A DNA stretch of 64,000 nt, from contig PBYI01000009.1 in assembly GCA_002729525.1 (NCBI GenBank), positions 124,001 to 188,000 on the forward strand, written 5' to 3'. The notes under the pieces are model-generated. The model searched no databases and had not been told where the DNA came from. It was given only the letters and a program-made list of their open reading frames with translations. Positions 56,810-64,000 of this stretch are shown here, piece by piece (the first letter of the stretch is position 1; the number at the start of each line of letters is the position of its first letter). This DNA is from Nocardioides sp. Its GTDB lineage: Bacteria > Actinomycetota > Actinomycetes > Propionibacteriales > Nocardioidaceae. The translations under genes and the position numbers were made by a program.

Positions 56810-57472
56810 GTGCACGTGGTGATCATGGGATGCGGACGCGTCGGCTCGACCCTCGCCCGCAGCCTCGAGGACCGCAACCACACGGTGTCGGTCATCGACA
56901 GCGAGCCCGACGCCTTCCGACGCCTCGGCCCCGCCTTCAACGGCGACAAGGTCACCGGCATCGGCTTCGACCAGCAGGTGCTGGAGAAGGCCGGCATCCG
57001 CCGCGCCGACGCCTTCGCCGCTGTCTCCAGCGGCGACAACTCCAACATCATCGCCGCCCGTGTGGCGCGCGAGACGTTCGGCATCGAGCAGGTCGTCGCC
57101 CGCATCTACGACCCCGGCCGCGCCGAGGTCTACCAGCGGCTCGGCATCACCACGGTCGCGACCGTGAAGTGGACCGCCGACCAGGTGCTGCGTCGCCTGC
57201 TGCCGGCCGGCGCGGAGCCCGACTTCCGTGACCCGTCCGGCACCATCCGCGTCGACCAGGTCGACGCGCCGCGACCCTGGGTCGGTCACCGCACGCTGGA
57301 GCTGCAGCAGCAGACCGGCACCCGTATCGCGTGGATCGACCGGCTCGGCGAGGGCGTGCTGCCCCGCTCCGGCTCGGTGATCCAGGAGGGCGACGTGCTG
57401 CACCTGGTGATGCGCGAGGAGTCCGCCGCGCACGCGCTCGAGGTGCTGGCCCGCGGGCCCGAGCAGGACTGA
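56810..57472 (+). CDS. trkA: TrkA-family potassium uptake protein (first)
   Basis: 220 aa. RCK_N Rossmann domain with IMGCGRVGSTLARSL and IDSEPDAFRRL for NAD/ATP-type nucleotide binding; C-terminal RCK_C domain (about residues 130-215). GTG at 56810 gives the canonical start. Cytosolic gating subunit of a K+ transporter; equivalent to Rv2691 (CeoB). Confidence 0.92.
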   Translation: MHVVIMGCGRVGSTLARSLEDRNHTVSVIDSEPDAFRRLGPAFNGDKVTGIGFDQQVLEKAGIRRADAFAAVSSGDNSNIIAARVARETFGIEQVVARIYDPGRAEVYQRLGITTVATVKWTADQVLRRLLPAGAEPDFRDPSGTIRVDQVDAPRPWVGHRTLELQQQTGTRIAWIDRLGEGVLPRSGSVIQEGDVLHLVMREESAAHALEVLARGPEQD

Positions 57473-57503
57473 CAGAGCCCGAGAGAGCAGGCAGGACGCA
57501 CAC

Positions 57504-58175
57504 ATGAGGGTTGCCATCGCCGGTGCCGGCGCCGTGGGGCGCTCGATCGCGCGCGAGCTCATCCAGAACGGCCACGACGTGCTGCTCATCGACAAGAACG
57601 CCAAGTCGGTGATGCCCGAGCGGGTGCCCGAGGCGGAGTGGCTGCTCGCCGACTCCTGCGAGCTGTCCTCGCTGGAGGAGGCCCGCCTCGACCGGTGCGA
57701 CGTCGTCATCGCCGCGACCGGCGACGACAAGGTCAACCTCGTCACCTCGCTGCTCGCCAAGACCGAGTTCGGCGTGCCGCGGACCGTCGGCCGGGTGAAC
57801 CACCCGAACAACGAGTGGCTGTTCACCGAGGCGTGGGGGGTCGACGTCAACGTGTCGACCCCGCGCATCATGTCCGCGCTGGTCGAGGAGGCCGTCGCGA
57901 TCGGCGACCTCGTGCGGCTGTTCACCTTCCGCCAGGGCAACGCCAACCTCGTCGAGATGACGCTGCCTGCCGACTCGCCGTACGTCGGTCGCCCGTGCGG
58001 GCTGATCCCGCTCCCGGAGAACTGCGCGCTCGTCACGATCCTGCGCGACGGGCAGGTCTACGTGCCCGACGCCGAGCAGCCGGTCGAGTCGGGCGACGAG
58101 CTGCTGTTCGTCATCCCGGCCGAGGGCGAGAAGCAGCTCGAGAAGCTGCTCGCGCCCGCGCTGCACCCGGAGTGA
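57504..58175 (+). CDS. trkA: TrkA-family potassium uptake protein (second)
   Basis: 223 aa, the paralogue of the previous gene (AIAGAGAVGRSIARELIQNG; VLLIDKN), with RCK_N and RCK_C. Starts 31 bp downstream; the two probably form a hetero-assembly on one transporter. Equivalent to Rv2692 (CeoC). Confidence 0.94.
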   Translation: MRVAIAGAGAVGRSIARELIQNGHDVLLIDKNAKSVMPERVPEAEWLLADSCELSSLEEARLDRCDVVIAATGDDKVNLVTSLLAKTEFGVPRTVGRVNHPNNEWLFTEAWGVDVNVSTPRIMSALVEEAVAIGDLVRLFTFRQGNANLVEMTLPADSPYVGRPCGLIPLPENCALVTILRDGQVYVPDAEQPVESGDELLFVIPAEGEKQLEKLLAPALHPE

Positions 58176-58180
58176 GCCGT

Positions 58181-58918
58181 TCAGCCTCCTGAGGAGGCGG
58201 GCTCCTCCAGCGGAGTCGCGTTGCGGGCGAGCAGCCAGATCATCGCCGACCACGAGGCGATCCGCAGCGGCCAGCCGAGGCCGTAGCGCAGGCCCGCGAT
58301 GATGCCGACCGCCAGGCCGGGCGAGATCGTGTCGCTCCACCCGAGCAGCCAGACCGGACCCTGTAGCAGGACGCCGATGCCGCCGGGCGCGGCGAGCAGC
58401 CAGGTGAGCCGTGACGTGAGGGTGACGACCTGCGGGTTCTCCCGCCAAGCCGTCGGGTCGCCGGTGACGCTGCCCAGCATGAAGCCGACCACCGGCCAGC
58501 GCACGAGGCAGGAGAAGCCGAGCACGATCGTGTAGCCGAGGCTGTAGAGGATGCCGGGCAGGAAGAACGCCAGCGCCTGGTCGTCGGCCGCCCCGCCGCT
58601 GCTGGCCGCGATCCGTACGAACACCCAGCCCAGGCCGATCGAGAACAGCGCGTTCATGACGTACTGGAGCGTGCTGCGCTGGAGCAGGCGGATCGCCAGC
58701 GCGACGCCCGCCGCGACCAGCGACAGGACGAGCGCGAGGCGGATGTCCTTGGTCGGCAGCCACACGAACGTGAAGAGCAGACCGGGGACAGCAGCCTCGA
58801 TCATGCCGCGCCGGCCGCCGAGGGCCTGCGACATCTGCTGGCGCACCATCGCCTCGACGGTGGCCACCGAGGGCACCGGCCGGTGCTCCTCCTGCGCCTC
58901 GGGCTCGTGGGCGCTCAT
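58181..58918 (-). CDS. DUF3159 membrane protein
   Basis: 245 aa with about six membrane helices after a short acidic tail. MIEAAVPGLLFTFVWLPTKD and LRYGLGWPLRIASWSAMIW match DUF3159 (Rv2693c-like). ATG overlaps the OB-fold gene stop (ATGA). Function unknown; convergent with trkA. Confidence 0.88.
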   Translation of the reverse strand: MSAHEPEAQEEHRPVPSVATVEAMVRQQMSQALGGRRGMIEAAVPGLLFTFVWLPTKDIRLALVLSLVAAGVALAIRLLQRSTLQYVMNALFSIGLGWVFVRIAASSGGAADDQALAFFLPGILYSLGYTIVLGFSCLVRWPVVGFMLGSVTGDPTAWRENPQVVTLTSRLTWLLAAPGGIGVLLQGPVWLLGWSDTISPGLAVGIIAGLRYGLGWPLRIASWSAMIWLLARNATPLEEPASSGG

Positions 58919-59286
58919 GCGCGCAGCTCGTAGCGCGGGTTGAACAGCGTCCGGGTGCCGTCGTGGCGACCGATCCGACCCGACACGGTCAGCGCGCGGC
59001 CGGGCTCGATGCCGGCGATCTGTCGCCGCCCGAGCCACACCACGAGGATCGAGCCGCTGCCGTCGCCGAGCTCGGCCTCCAGGGCCGGTACGCCGCCGCG
59101 CGGGCGCACCACGAGGGTGCGGACGGTGCCGCGCAGGGTCACCCGGTCGCGGTCGGGCGCGTCGGCGATCCGGAGCTCGCCCGACGCCGTGTCGGGCGCG
59201 TTCTCCAGCTGGAGCTCGCGGGTGTCCTGCGCACCCACGTTGGCCCAGCGGCTCAGGGTGCGCCGCACCTTGCTCGGCTCGCTCAC
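58915..59286 (-). CDS. OB-fold nucleic-acid-binding protein
   Basis: 123 aa from a GTG. OB-fold strands VTLRGTVRTLVVRP and SILVVWLGRRQIAGIEPGR recall the RecG/RecJ-like OB family (Rv2694c-like). Coupled to the DUF3159 gene. Possible DNA-binding role. Confidence 0.85.
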   Translation of the reverse strand: MSEPSKVRRTLSRWANVGAQDTRELQLENAPDTASGELRIADAPDRDRVTLRGTVRTLVVRPRGGVPALEAELGDGSGSILVVWLGRRQIAGIEPGRALTVSGRIGRHDGTRTLFNPRYELRA

Positions 59287-59299
59287 GGCGGTCCGTCCC

Positions 59300-59953
59300 T
59301 CAGGCGGTCGGCGGGGTGACCCGCCGGGCGTTGTCGGGCAGCACGATCGGCAGCGGCTCCCCGACGGGCATGGCGTGGTCACCGCGACGGACCGCGACGG
59401 TGCGCAGCGTGCGCTCCCAGGCCTCGGCGGCCTCCGGCTCGGTGGCCGGACGGCCCAGGAAGGTGCCGCGCAGCAGCCACCGCGAGCCGTTGAGGCCCAC
59501 GATGCGCGACGGCTGGGTCGCGGCGCTGCCGTCGGGGCGGCGTACGGGCATCCGGCAGTGGAGCTCGGTGCCGAAGGTGCCCTCCTGCTCGGTGGCGGTG
59601 CCACCGCGGCGCGCCATGTCGGCCGCGATCTGGGGGCGGACGTCGCCCCACAGGTCGCCGTTGCGGGGTGCGGCGAACGCGCGGATCTCCAGCGCGCCGT
59701 CGACACCGGCGAGGAGGACAGCCTGGACGTTGCCGGTCTTCTCGTCGACCTGGAGGCGCAGCTCACGGCCCTGCTCCGGCGGGACGAGGAGCGACCCGAG
59801 GTCGACGCGCTCGACGTCCTCGGCCGGGAGGTCCTCGGCGTCGTACGGCCCCAGCGGGCCGGCGTCGGCCTCCTCGGCCGACGACGCGCCGGGCTGCGCG
59901 TCGTCCGCGGCCTCGACGGCCGGGTCGTCGGCGGACCTGCGACGGAACCTCAC
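59300..59953 (-). CDS. DUF3710 protein
   Basis: 217 aa from a GTG with GGAGGAG upstream. Acidic N-terminal tail, then [20 protein letters not shown] and [12 protein letters not shown] typical of DUF3710 (Rv2696c-like). Overlaps the dut stop by GTGA. Function unknown. Confidence 0.88.
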   Translation of the reverse strand: MRFRRRSADDPAVEAADDAQPGASSAEEADAGPLGPYDAEDLPAEDVERVDLGSLLVPPEQGRELRLQVDEKTGNVQAVLLAGVDGALEIRAFAAPRNGDLWGDVRPQIAADMARRGGTATEQEGTFGTELHCRMPVRRPDGSAATQPSRIVGLNGSRWLLRGTFLGRPATEPEAAEAWERTLRTVAVRRGDHAMPVGEPLPIVLPDNARRVTPPTA

Positions 59954-60522
59954 GTGCTCTCCTCCAAGGACTGCTCGGGTGGGGCGTCCGACCCGGTGTG
60001 GTCGGTACCCGCAGCAGGCCCCGGCGCGGCGACGCGGCCGAACCCGCCGGTAGAACCGTAGCCCGCGGCGCCCCGGACGCTGTCGGGCAGCCGGTCCACC
60101 TCGGTGAAGACGACGTGCTCGACGCGCTGCACGACGAGCTGGGCGACCCGGTCGCCGCGGCGCAGCTCGACCGGCTCGGCCGGGTCCAGGTTGACCAGGA
60201 GCACCTTGATCTCGCCGCGGTAGCCGGCGTCGACCGTGCCGGGCGTGTTGACGATCGACAGGCCGTGCCGGGCGGCGAGGCCGGAGCGCGGGTGCACGAA
60301 CGCGGCGTACCCGTCGGGCAGGGCGATCGCGACGCCGGTCGGCACCAGGGCCCGCTCCCCCGGCGCCAGCACGAAGTCGACGGTGGTGCGCAGGTCGGCG
60401 CCGGCGTCGCCGGGCCGGGCGTACGCCGGCGGCGGCAGGTCGGGGTCGAGCCGCTGCAGGGCGACCGGCAGCGACGTCACCGGACCGTCCACGGGGTCGG
60501 GGAGCTGCTCTGACGGGGCCAC
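59950..60522 (-). CDS. dut: dUTP diphosphatase
   Basis: 190-aa trimeric dUTPase hydrolysing dUTP to dUMP. Motif 1 PGDAGADL, motif 2 [10 protein letters not shown], motif 3 [15 protein letters not shown] and motif 5 [13 protein letters not shown] are all visible. About 20 extra C-terminal residues ([11 protein letters not shown]) follow the last motif. GTG start. Confidence 0.97.
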   Translation of the reverse strand: MAPSEQLPDPVDGPVTSLPVALQRLDPDLPPPAYARPGDAGADLRTTVDFVLAPGERALVPTGVAIALPDGYAAFVHPRSGLAARHGLSIVNTPGTVDAGYRGEIKVLLVNLDPAEPVELRRGDRVAQLVVQRVEHVVFTEVDRLPDSVRGAAGYGSTGGFGRVAAPGPAAGTDHTGSDAPPEQSLEEST

Positions 60523-60560
60523 GGCGGGAGGGTAGAGGACCCGGGTGGGAAACTCCTCCC

Positions 60561-61097
60561 GTGCACGACCACGACCCCGCTCCCACCGCGCCGCCCGGCG
60601 ACGACCGGGGCACCACCTACCGCGAGCGGCTGCACGTGCCGCTGCGCTGGTGGGTGCAGGGCACGATGCTGGTCGCCAGCCTGTGGCTGGCCCTCGTGGT
60701 GTCGGTGCCGGGCACGATCGCCTGGACCGCCACCGGCGTCGCGCTGGCACTTCTGGTTGCGGTACTCCGCGGGTACGGCGGCACGCGGGTCGAGGTCGCC
60801 GACGGCTGGCTGCGGGCCGGCTCCGCCCAGGTCGAGGCGGCGTACGTCGGGGGCGTCACCGCGCTCGACGCCGAGGAGACGCGCCGGGTGGCCGGCGTCG
60901 AGGCCGACGCGCGGGCGTTCCTGCTGCTGCGGCCCTACCTCAAGCGCGCGGTGCGGGTCCGGCTCGACGACCCGGCCGACCCGACGCCGTATTGGCTGAT
61001 CAGCTCGCGGCGCCCCGAGGCGCTCGCGGCGGCACTGTCCGGCCTGGACGACACCTCACCCGGGCGGACGTCGAACCGCACCGACCAGGACGGCTAG
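60561..61097 (+). CDS. DUF3093 membrane protein
   Basis: 178 aa from a [23 protein letters not shown] and two close membrane helices, then the soluble segment [12 protein letters not shown], match DUF3093 (Rv2698-like). Divergent from dut. Function unknown. Confidence 0.88.
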   Translation: MHDHDPAPTAPPGDDRGTTYRERLHVPLRWWVQGTMLVASLWLALVVSVPGTIAWTATGVALALLVAVLRGYGGTRVEVADGWLRAGSAQVEAAYVGGVTALDAEETRRVAGVEADARAFLLLRPYLKRAVRVRLDDPADPTPYWLISSRRPEALAAALSGLDDTSPGRTSNRTDQDG

Positions 61098-61106
61098 GGT
61101 CGGGGC

Positions 61107-61409
61107 ATGGCGAAGGACAAGGACGCGTCCGGCAAGGACCCGAAGGTCTGGACGGTGTTCGCGCTGGTGTCGTCGCTCGCCGGCGCCGCCGTGGCGAAGA
61201 AGGCCCTCACGACCGGCTGGAAGGCCGCGACGGGCAAGGAGCCGCCGGCCAACCCGGCCGACCCCGACGTCGCGATGCGCGAGGCCGTCGCGTGGGCCGT
61301 TGCGAGCGGCACGCTCGTGGGGCTGTCGCGGATGGTCGCGCAGCGGCGGGCGGCGAGCTACTTCGCCCGCTCGACCGGGCACCTGCCGCCGAGCCTGCAG
61401 AAGGACTGA
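61107..61409 (+). CDS. DUF4235 small membrane protein
   Basis: 100 aa. Two helices, the first VWTVFALVSSLAGAAVAKKA, with WKAATGKEPP between: the DUF4235 pattern of actinobacterial membrane proteins. Nine bases after the DUF3093 stop. Confidence 0.88.
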   Translation: MAKDKDASGKDPKVWTVFALVSSLAGAAVAKKALTTGWKAATGKEPPANPADPDVAMREAVAWAVASGTLVGLSRMVAQRRAASYFARSTGHLPPSLQKD

Positions 61410-61582
61410 CGCAGCCGCCTCGGCGCAGCGGCACCACGCGGCATACGCCGGCGCAGACGGCGACCGGCCCGGAGGCGAGTACCTCGACGGGCCGGTGGCG
61501 GCGTGTCAGGCCCACGCGAGGGGCGCCGGACGTCCTGTGGCAGGATGGCCGCCGTACCGCAGATCGAGCGGCCGGCGGCCGT

Positions 61583-61632
61583 GATCACGAGAAGATCACG
61601 AATCGATAACGCTGGTCACGACAAGGTCACGG
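61583..61632. promoter_or_regulatory. Two tandem pairs of GRTCACGR direct repeats
   Basis: GATCACGA at 61583 and 61594, GGTCACGA at 61614, GGTCACGG at 61625. Within each pair the spacing is 11 bp, one helix turn, as for dimeric OmpR-type response regulators; the motif resembles the GTCAC-type half-sites reported for MtrA. It lies in the gap between convergent DUF4235 and DUF4193 genes, where no regulated gene is obvious. Confidence 0.45.
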
Positions 61633-61656
61633 CGTCCCGAACGGGCCTTCCCGCGC

Positions 61657-61947
61657 TCAGTCGCAGTCGCGGCAGATCATCTTCTTCTCGTCGGCCAGCT
61701 GGCTGCGGTGGTGCACCAGGAAGCAGCTCATGCAGGTGAACTCGTCCTCCTGCTTCGGCTTGACCTCGACCGCGAGCTCCTCGTGGGAGAGGTCGGCGCC
61801 GGGCAGCTCGAACGACTCAGCGGCCTCGGTCTCGTCCTCGTCGACCTTGCCGGAGTTCTTGTCGTGGCGCCGGGCCTTGAGCTCCTCGATGCTCTCCTCG
61901 GACTGGTCCTCCTCGTTCTTGCGCGGTGCGTCGTAGTCGGTCGCCAT
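61657..61947 (-). CDS. DUF4193 zinc-ribbon-like protein
   Basis: 96 aa, acidic N-terminus and C-terminal Cys pairs (CMSC, CRDCD), the DUF4193 signature (Rv2699c-like). GAGGAGAAG precedes the ATG. Function unknown; usually strongly expressed near suhB. Confidence 0.92.
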   Translation of the reverse strand: MATDYDAPRKNEEDQSEESIEELKARRHDKNSGKVDEDETEAAESFELPGADLSHEELAVEVKPKQEDEFTCMSCFLVHHRSQLADEKKMICRDCD

Positions 61948-62195
61948 CGCTCTTCTCCTCGGGTCTCGCAGGGCCCGTCCGGGCGGGCCAGATTGTGCAC
62001 CATGGGGCCGATGCTGGGAACACCGGGCATCGGGGAGCGTGGGAACGCCCACCCGGTCTGCGGTATTCCGCGCGCGGGACGCGACCGACGGCATCGACGT
62101 CGCACCGCGTCTTCCCAGGTCAGACAGCGTGTCGCAGGCCACGTCGGCGACTCCCTCGGCGGGCCGCCGGCCACGGGTCTCCCCGGCCCTGCGTC

Positions 62196-63056
62196 TCAGT
62201 GGTCGGTCGCCGCCCAGTAGCCGGCGTCGCGGGTGAGCCGCTCCAGGTCGTCGAAGCCGTCGTCGGGTCCCGCCAGCAGCAGGTCGCGCCCCGACGCTCC
62301 CGGTCCGCGCAGCACCCGTCCGCCGGCCGCCCGCACCAGCAGGGCGCCCGCCGCGTGGTCCCACAGGTGCGTGCCTTCCTCGACGTAGCCGTCGAGCGAG
62401 CCGCCGGCCACGTGGCACAGGTCGAGCGCGCACGCGCCCATCCGGCGTACGTCGCGCACCCGCGGCAGCAGGTGCACCAGCGAGCGCGCCTGCTGCTCGC
62501 GCACGGCGGCGTCGTAGCTGAAGCCCGTCCCGACCAGCCGCTGCCCGAGCGGCACCCCGGGACGCACTCGGAGCGGTACGCCGTCGCGCAGCGCGACCAC
62601 CCGGCCCGAGCCGTCGTCGGCCACCCGGGCGACGTACGACGTGCCGGCGGCCACGTCGACCACCACGCCGGCCACGGTCTCGCCGTCGACCTCGGCGGCG
62701 ACCGAGACGGCGTACTGCGGGAGGTCGTAGAGGAAGTTCACAGTGCCGTCGACGGGGTCGACGACCCAGCGGACGCCGGTCGTGCCGGCGACGTCGTCGC
62801 CCTCCTCCCCCAGCACGGCGTCGTCGGGACGCAGCACCGCCAGCCGGGCCCGGACCAGCTGCTCCGACGCCCGGTCGGTCTCGGTGACGACGTCGACCTC
62901 GCTGGTCTTGCTCGCCGCCACCTCGACGTGGCCCCGGCGCGCCTGCCGCACGAGGGCGGCGGCCTCCTCGGCGACCGCCACCGCGACGTCGGCGAGCCCG
63001 GCCGCGAGGACCGGGTCGGCGACGACCGGGAACGGGCCGCCGCTGGGGTCGCTCAC
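62196..63056 (-). CDS. suhB: Inositol monophosphatase family protein
   Basis: 286 aa from a GTG overlapping the ferrochelatase stop. Metal/substrate motifs: [27 protein letters not shown] and [16 protein letters not shown]. Dephosphorylates inositol-1-phosphate or related polyol phosphates (Rv2701c-like). Confidence 0.93.
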   Translation of the reverse strand: MSDPSGGPFPVVADPVLAAGLADVAVAVAEEAAALVRQARRGHVEVAASKTSEVDVVTETDRASEQLVRARLAVLRPDDAVLGEEGDDVAGTTGVRWVVDPVDGTVNFLYDLPQYAVSVAAEVDGETVAGVVVDVAAGTSYVARVADDGSGRVVALRDGVPLRVRPGVPLGQRLVGTGFSYDAAVREQQARSLVHLLPRVRDVRRMGACALDLCHVAGGSLDGYVEEGTHLWDHAAGALLVRAAGGRVLRGPGASGRDLLLAGPDDGFDDLERLTRDAGYWAATDH

Positions 63057-64000
63057 GCCTCGGCGGGCGCCGTGCCGCAGAGGGCCGGGCGGTCGGGGTC
63101 GGTGAGGTTGCGGCAGCAGTCGACCGGGCAGCGGTCCCACATCGGGCCGGTGGTGCCGACCGCGGGACGCTCGGGGTCCTCGCCCCGCTCGGCGGCGGCC
63201 CGCTCGACGAGCAGCTCGCGCACCATCGACACGAACCGCGGGTCGGTGCTCGACGTCGCCGACCGGGCGGCGGGGAGCCCGAGCTCCTTGGCGGTCGCGA
63301 GCGCCTCGGTGTCGAGGTCGTAGACGACCTCCATGTGGTCCGACACGAAGCCGACCGGCGCCAGCACGACGGCGGGCACGCCCTCGGCGACCAGCGCCTC
63401 GAGGTGGTCGTTGACGTCCGGCTCCAGCCACGGGGTGCGCGGCGAGCCCGAGCGCGAGCAGTAGACGAGGTCGTGGGCGTGCTCGGTGCCGCGCACCTGC
63501 GAGACCCGGGCGCTGATCGTGGCCGCGAGGTCGAGGTGCTGCGCCTCGTAGGCACCGGAGGTCTCGGGCGGGCCGCTCGCGTCGTTCATCGCGGTGGGGA
63601 TCGAGTGCGTGACGAACACCAGGCGGGCGCCGTCGCGGACCTCCTCGGGGAGCTCCTCGATCGCCGCGAGCACGCCGTCGACGGCCGGGTCGACGAAGCC
63701 GGGGTGGTTGAAGTAGTGCCGCAGCTTGTCCAGCGCGGGCGCCGTGGCGCCCTCGGGCACCGCGGCGACGGCGTCGTGGAGGTTCTCGCGGTACTGCCGG
63801 CAGCTCGACCACGACGAGTAGGCGCTGGTCATGAAGCACGCCGCGCGCTGCACGCCGTCGGCGGCCATCTGCGCGAGCGTGTCGGAGAGGTAGGGGTCCC
63901 AGTTGCGGTTGCCCCAGTAGACCGGCAGGTCGGCCAGCCCGTGCTCGTCGAGGTCGGCGCGGATCGCGGCGAGCAGGTCGCGGCACTGGTCGTTGATCGG
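63053..64000 (-). CDS. hemH: Ferrochelatase (5' end outside window)
   Basis: 316 codons visible, open through the right edge; the true start is beyond 64000. The catalytic histidine is in [13 protein letters not shown] (near base 63605); [17 protein letters not shown] and the C-terminal cysteines (CPVDCC) match the [2Fe-2S]-bearing actinobacterial enzymes. In this phylum the substrate is coproporphyrin III (CpfC). Coupled to suhB by a GTGA overlap. Confidence 0.95.
   Translation of the reverse strand, partial: PINDQCRDLLAAIRADLDEHGLADLPVYWGNRNWDPYLSDTLAQMAADGVQRAACFMTSAYSSWSSCRQYRENLHDAVAAVPEGATAPALDKLRHYFNHPGFVDPAVDGVLAAIEELPEEVRDGARLVFVTHSIPTAMNDASGPPETSGAYEAQHLDLAATISARVSQVRGTEHAHDLVYCSRSGSPRTPWLEPDVNDHLEALVAEGVPAVVLAPVGFVSDHMEVVYDLDTEALATAKELGLPAARSATSSTDPRFVSMVRELLVERAAAERGEDPERPAVGTTGPMWDRCPVDCCRNLTDPDRPALCGTAPAEA

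Overview
The window is high-G+C actinobacterial chromosome, most likely from a Nocardioides-type organism. The support is the codon bias, frequent GTG starts, GTGA/ATGA gene overlaps, a Mycobacterium-like gene order (divergent thiolase / fabG4 / MaoC genes; RNA methyltransferase - APC permease - two TrkA proteins - DUF3159 - OB-fold - DUF3710 - dut - DUF3093 - DUF4193 - suhB), a large M36 fungalysin, and a GGTCGTCGAGTAGG-type dispersed repeat. The genus is an inference; no rRNA or other marker gene is present.

Layout. 1-4.8 kb: end of an envelope or exopolysaccharide operon (cellulose-synthase-like GT2, STAS protein, RsbW-like ATPase, secreted GH26-like and multi-TM fusion). 4.8-16.4 kb: uvrB, cardiolipin-synthase-like PLD, MFS transporter, AlkA-like glycosylase, secreted M36 metallopeptidase, ATP-dependent DNA ligase and a VOC protein. 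16.4-23.3 kb: a 9-residue-repeat membrane protein, a leaderless tetR with its own palindromic operator, and a lipid module (thiolase, FabG4-like reductase, MaoC hydratase, TesB thioesterase, PAC2). 23.3-30.2 kb: metalloprotease-like lipoprotein, dxs, SMP-30-like protein, Nudix, GNAT, YjbQ and PTS-IIA.

30.494-42.762 kb is a roughly 12.3-kb integrated element whose ends can be read at base resolution. A large serine recombinase lies just inside the left end. The host gene for a COG0011-type thiamine-binding protein is split: its C-terminal half is at the left end and its N-terminal half at the right end. Both junctions share TCGCCC, and joining the inner flanks recreates a long imperfect palindrome centred on CC, as expected of a serine-integrase attP. 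The element carries its own intact, diverged copy of the split gene immediately inside the right end, where it can use the host promoter. The cargo is a three-gene overlapping operon that matches the ABC three-component (ABC-3C) conflict systems: a PD-(D/E)XK nuclease-fused effector, a middle component and an SMC/Rad50-like ABC ATPase. An AbiTii-like gene follows it. The left part of the element holds four or five unrecognised genes, a nested dyad, and an intact IS256-family insertion with an 8-bp target duplication.

42.9-53.6 kb: lipoprotein, TSUP-family permease with a frameshift in a G8 tract, acnA with a candidate iron box, secreted protein, SDR, two membrane proteins (one a CPBP protease) and a DesK/NarL-type two-component system. 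53.6-64 kb: the conserved block listed above, ending with suhB and the 3' part of the ferrochelatase gene.
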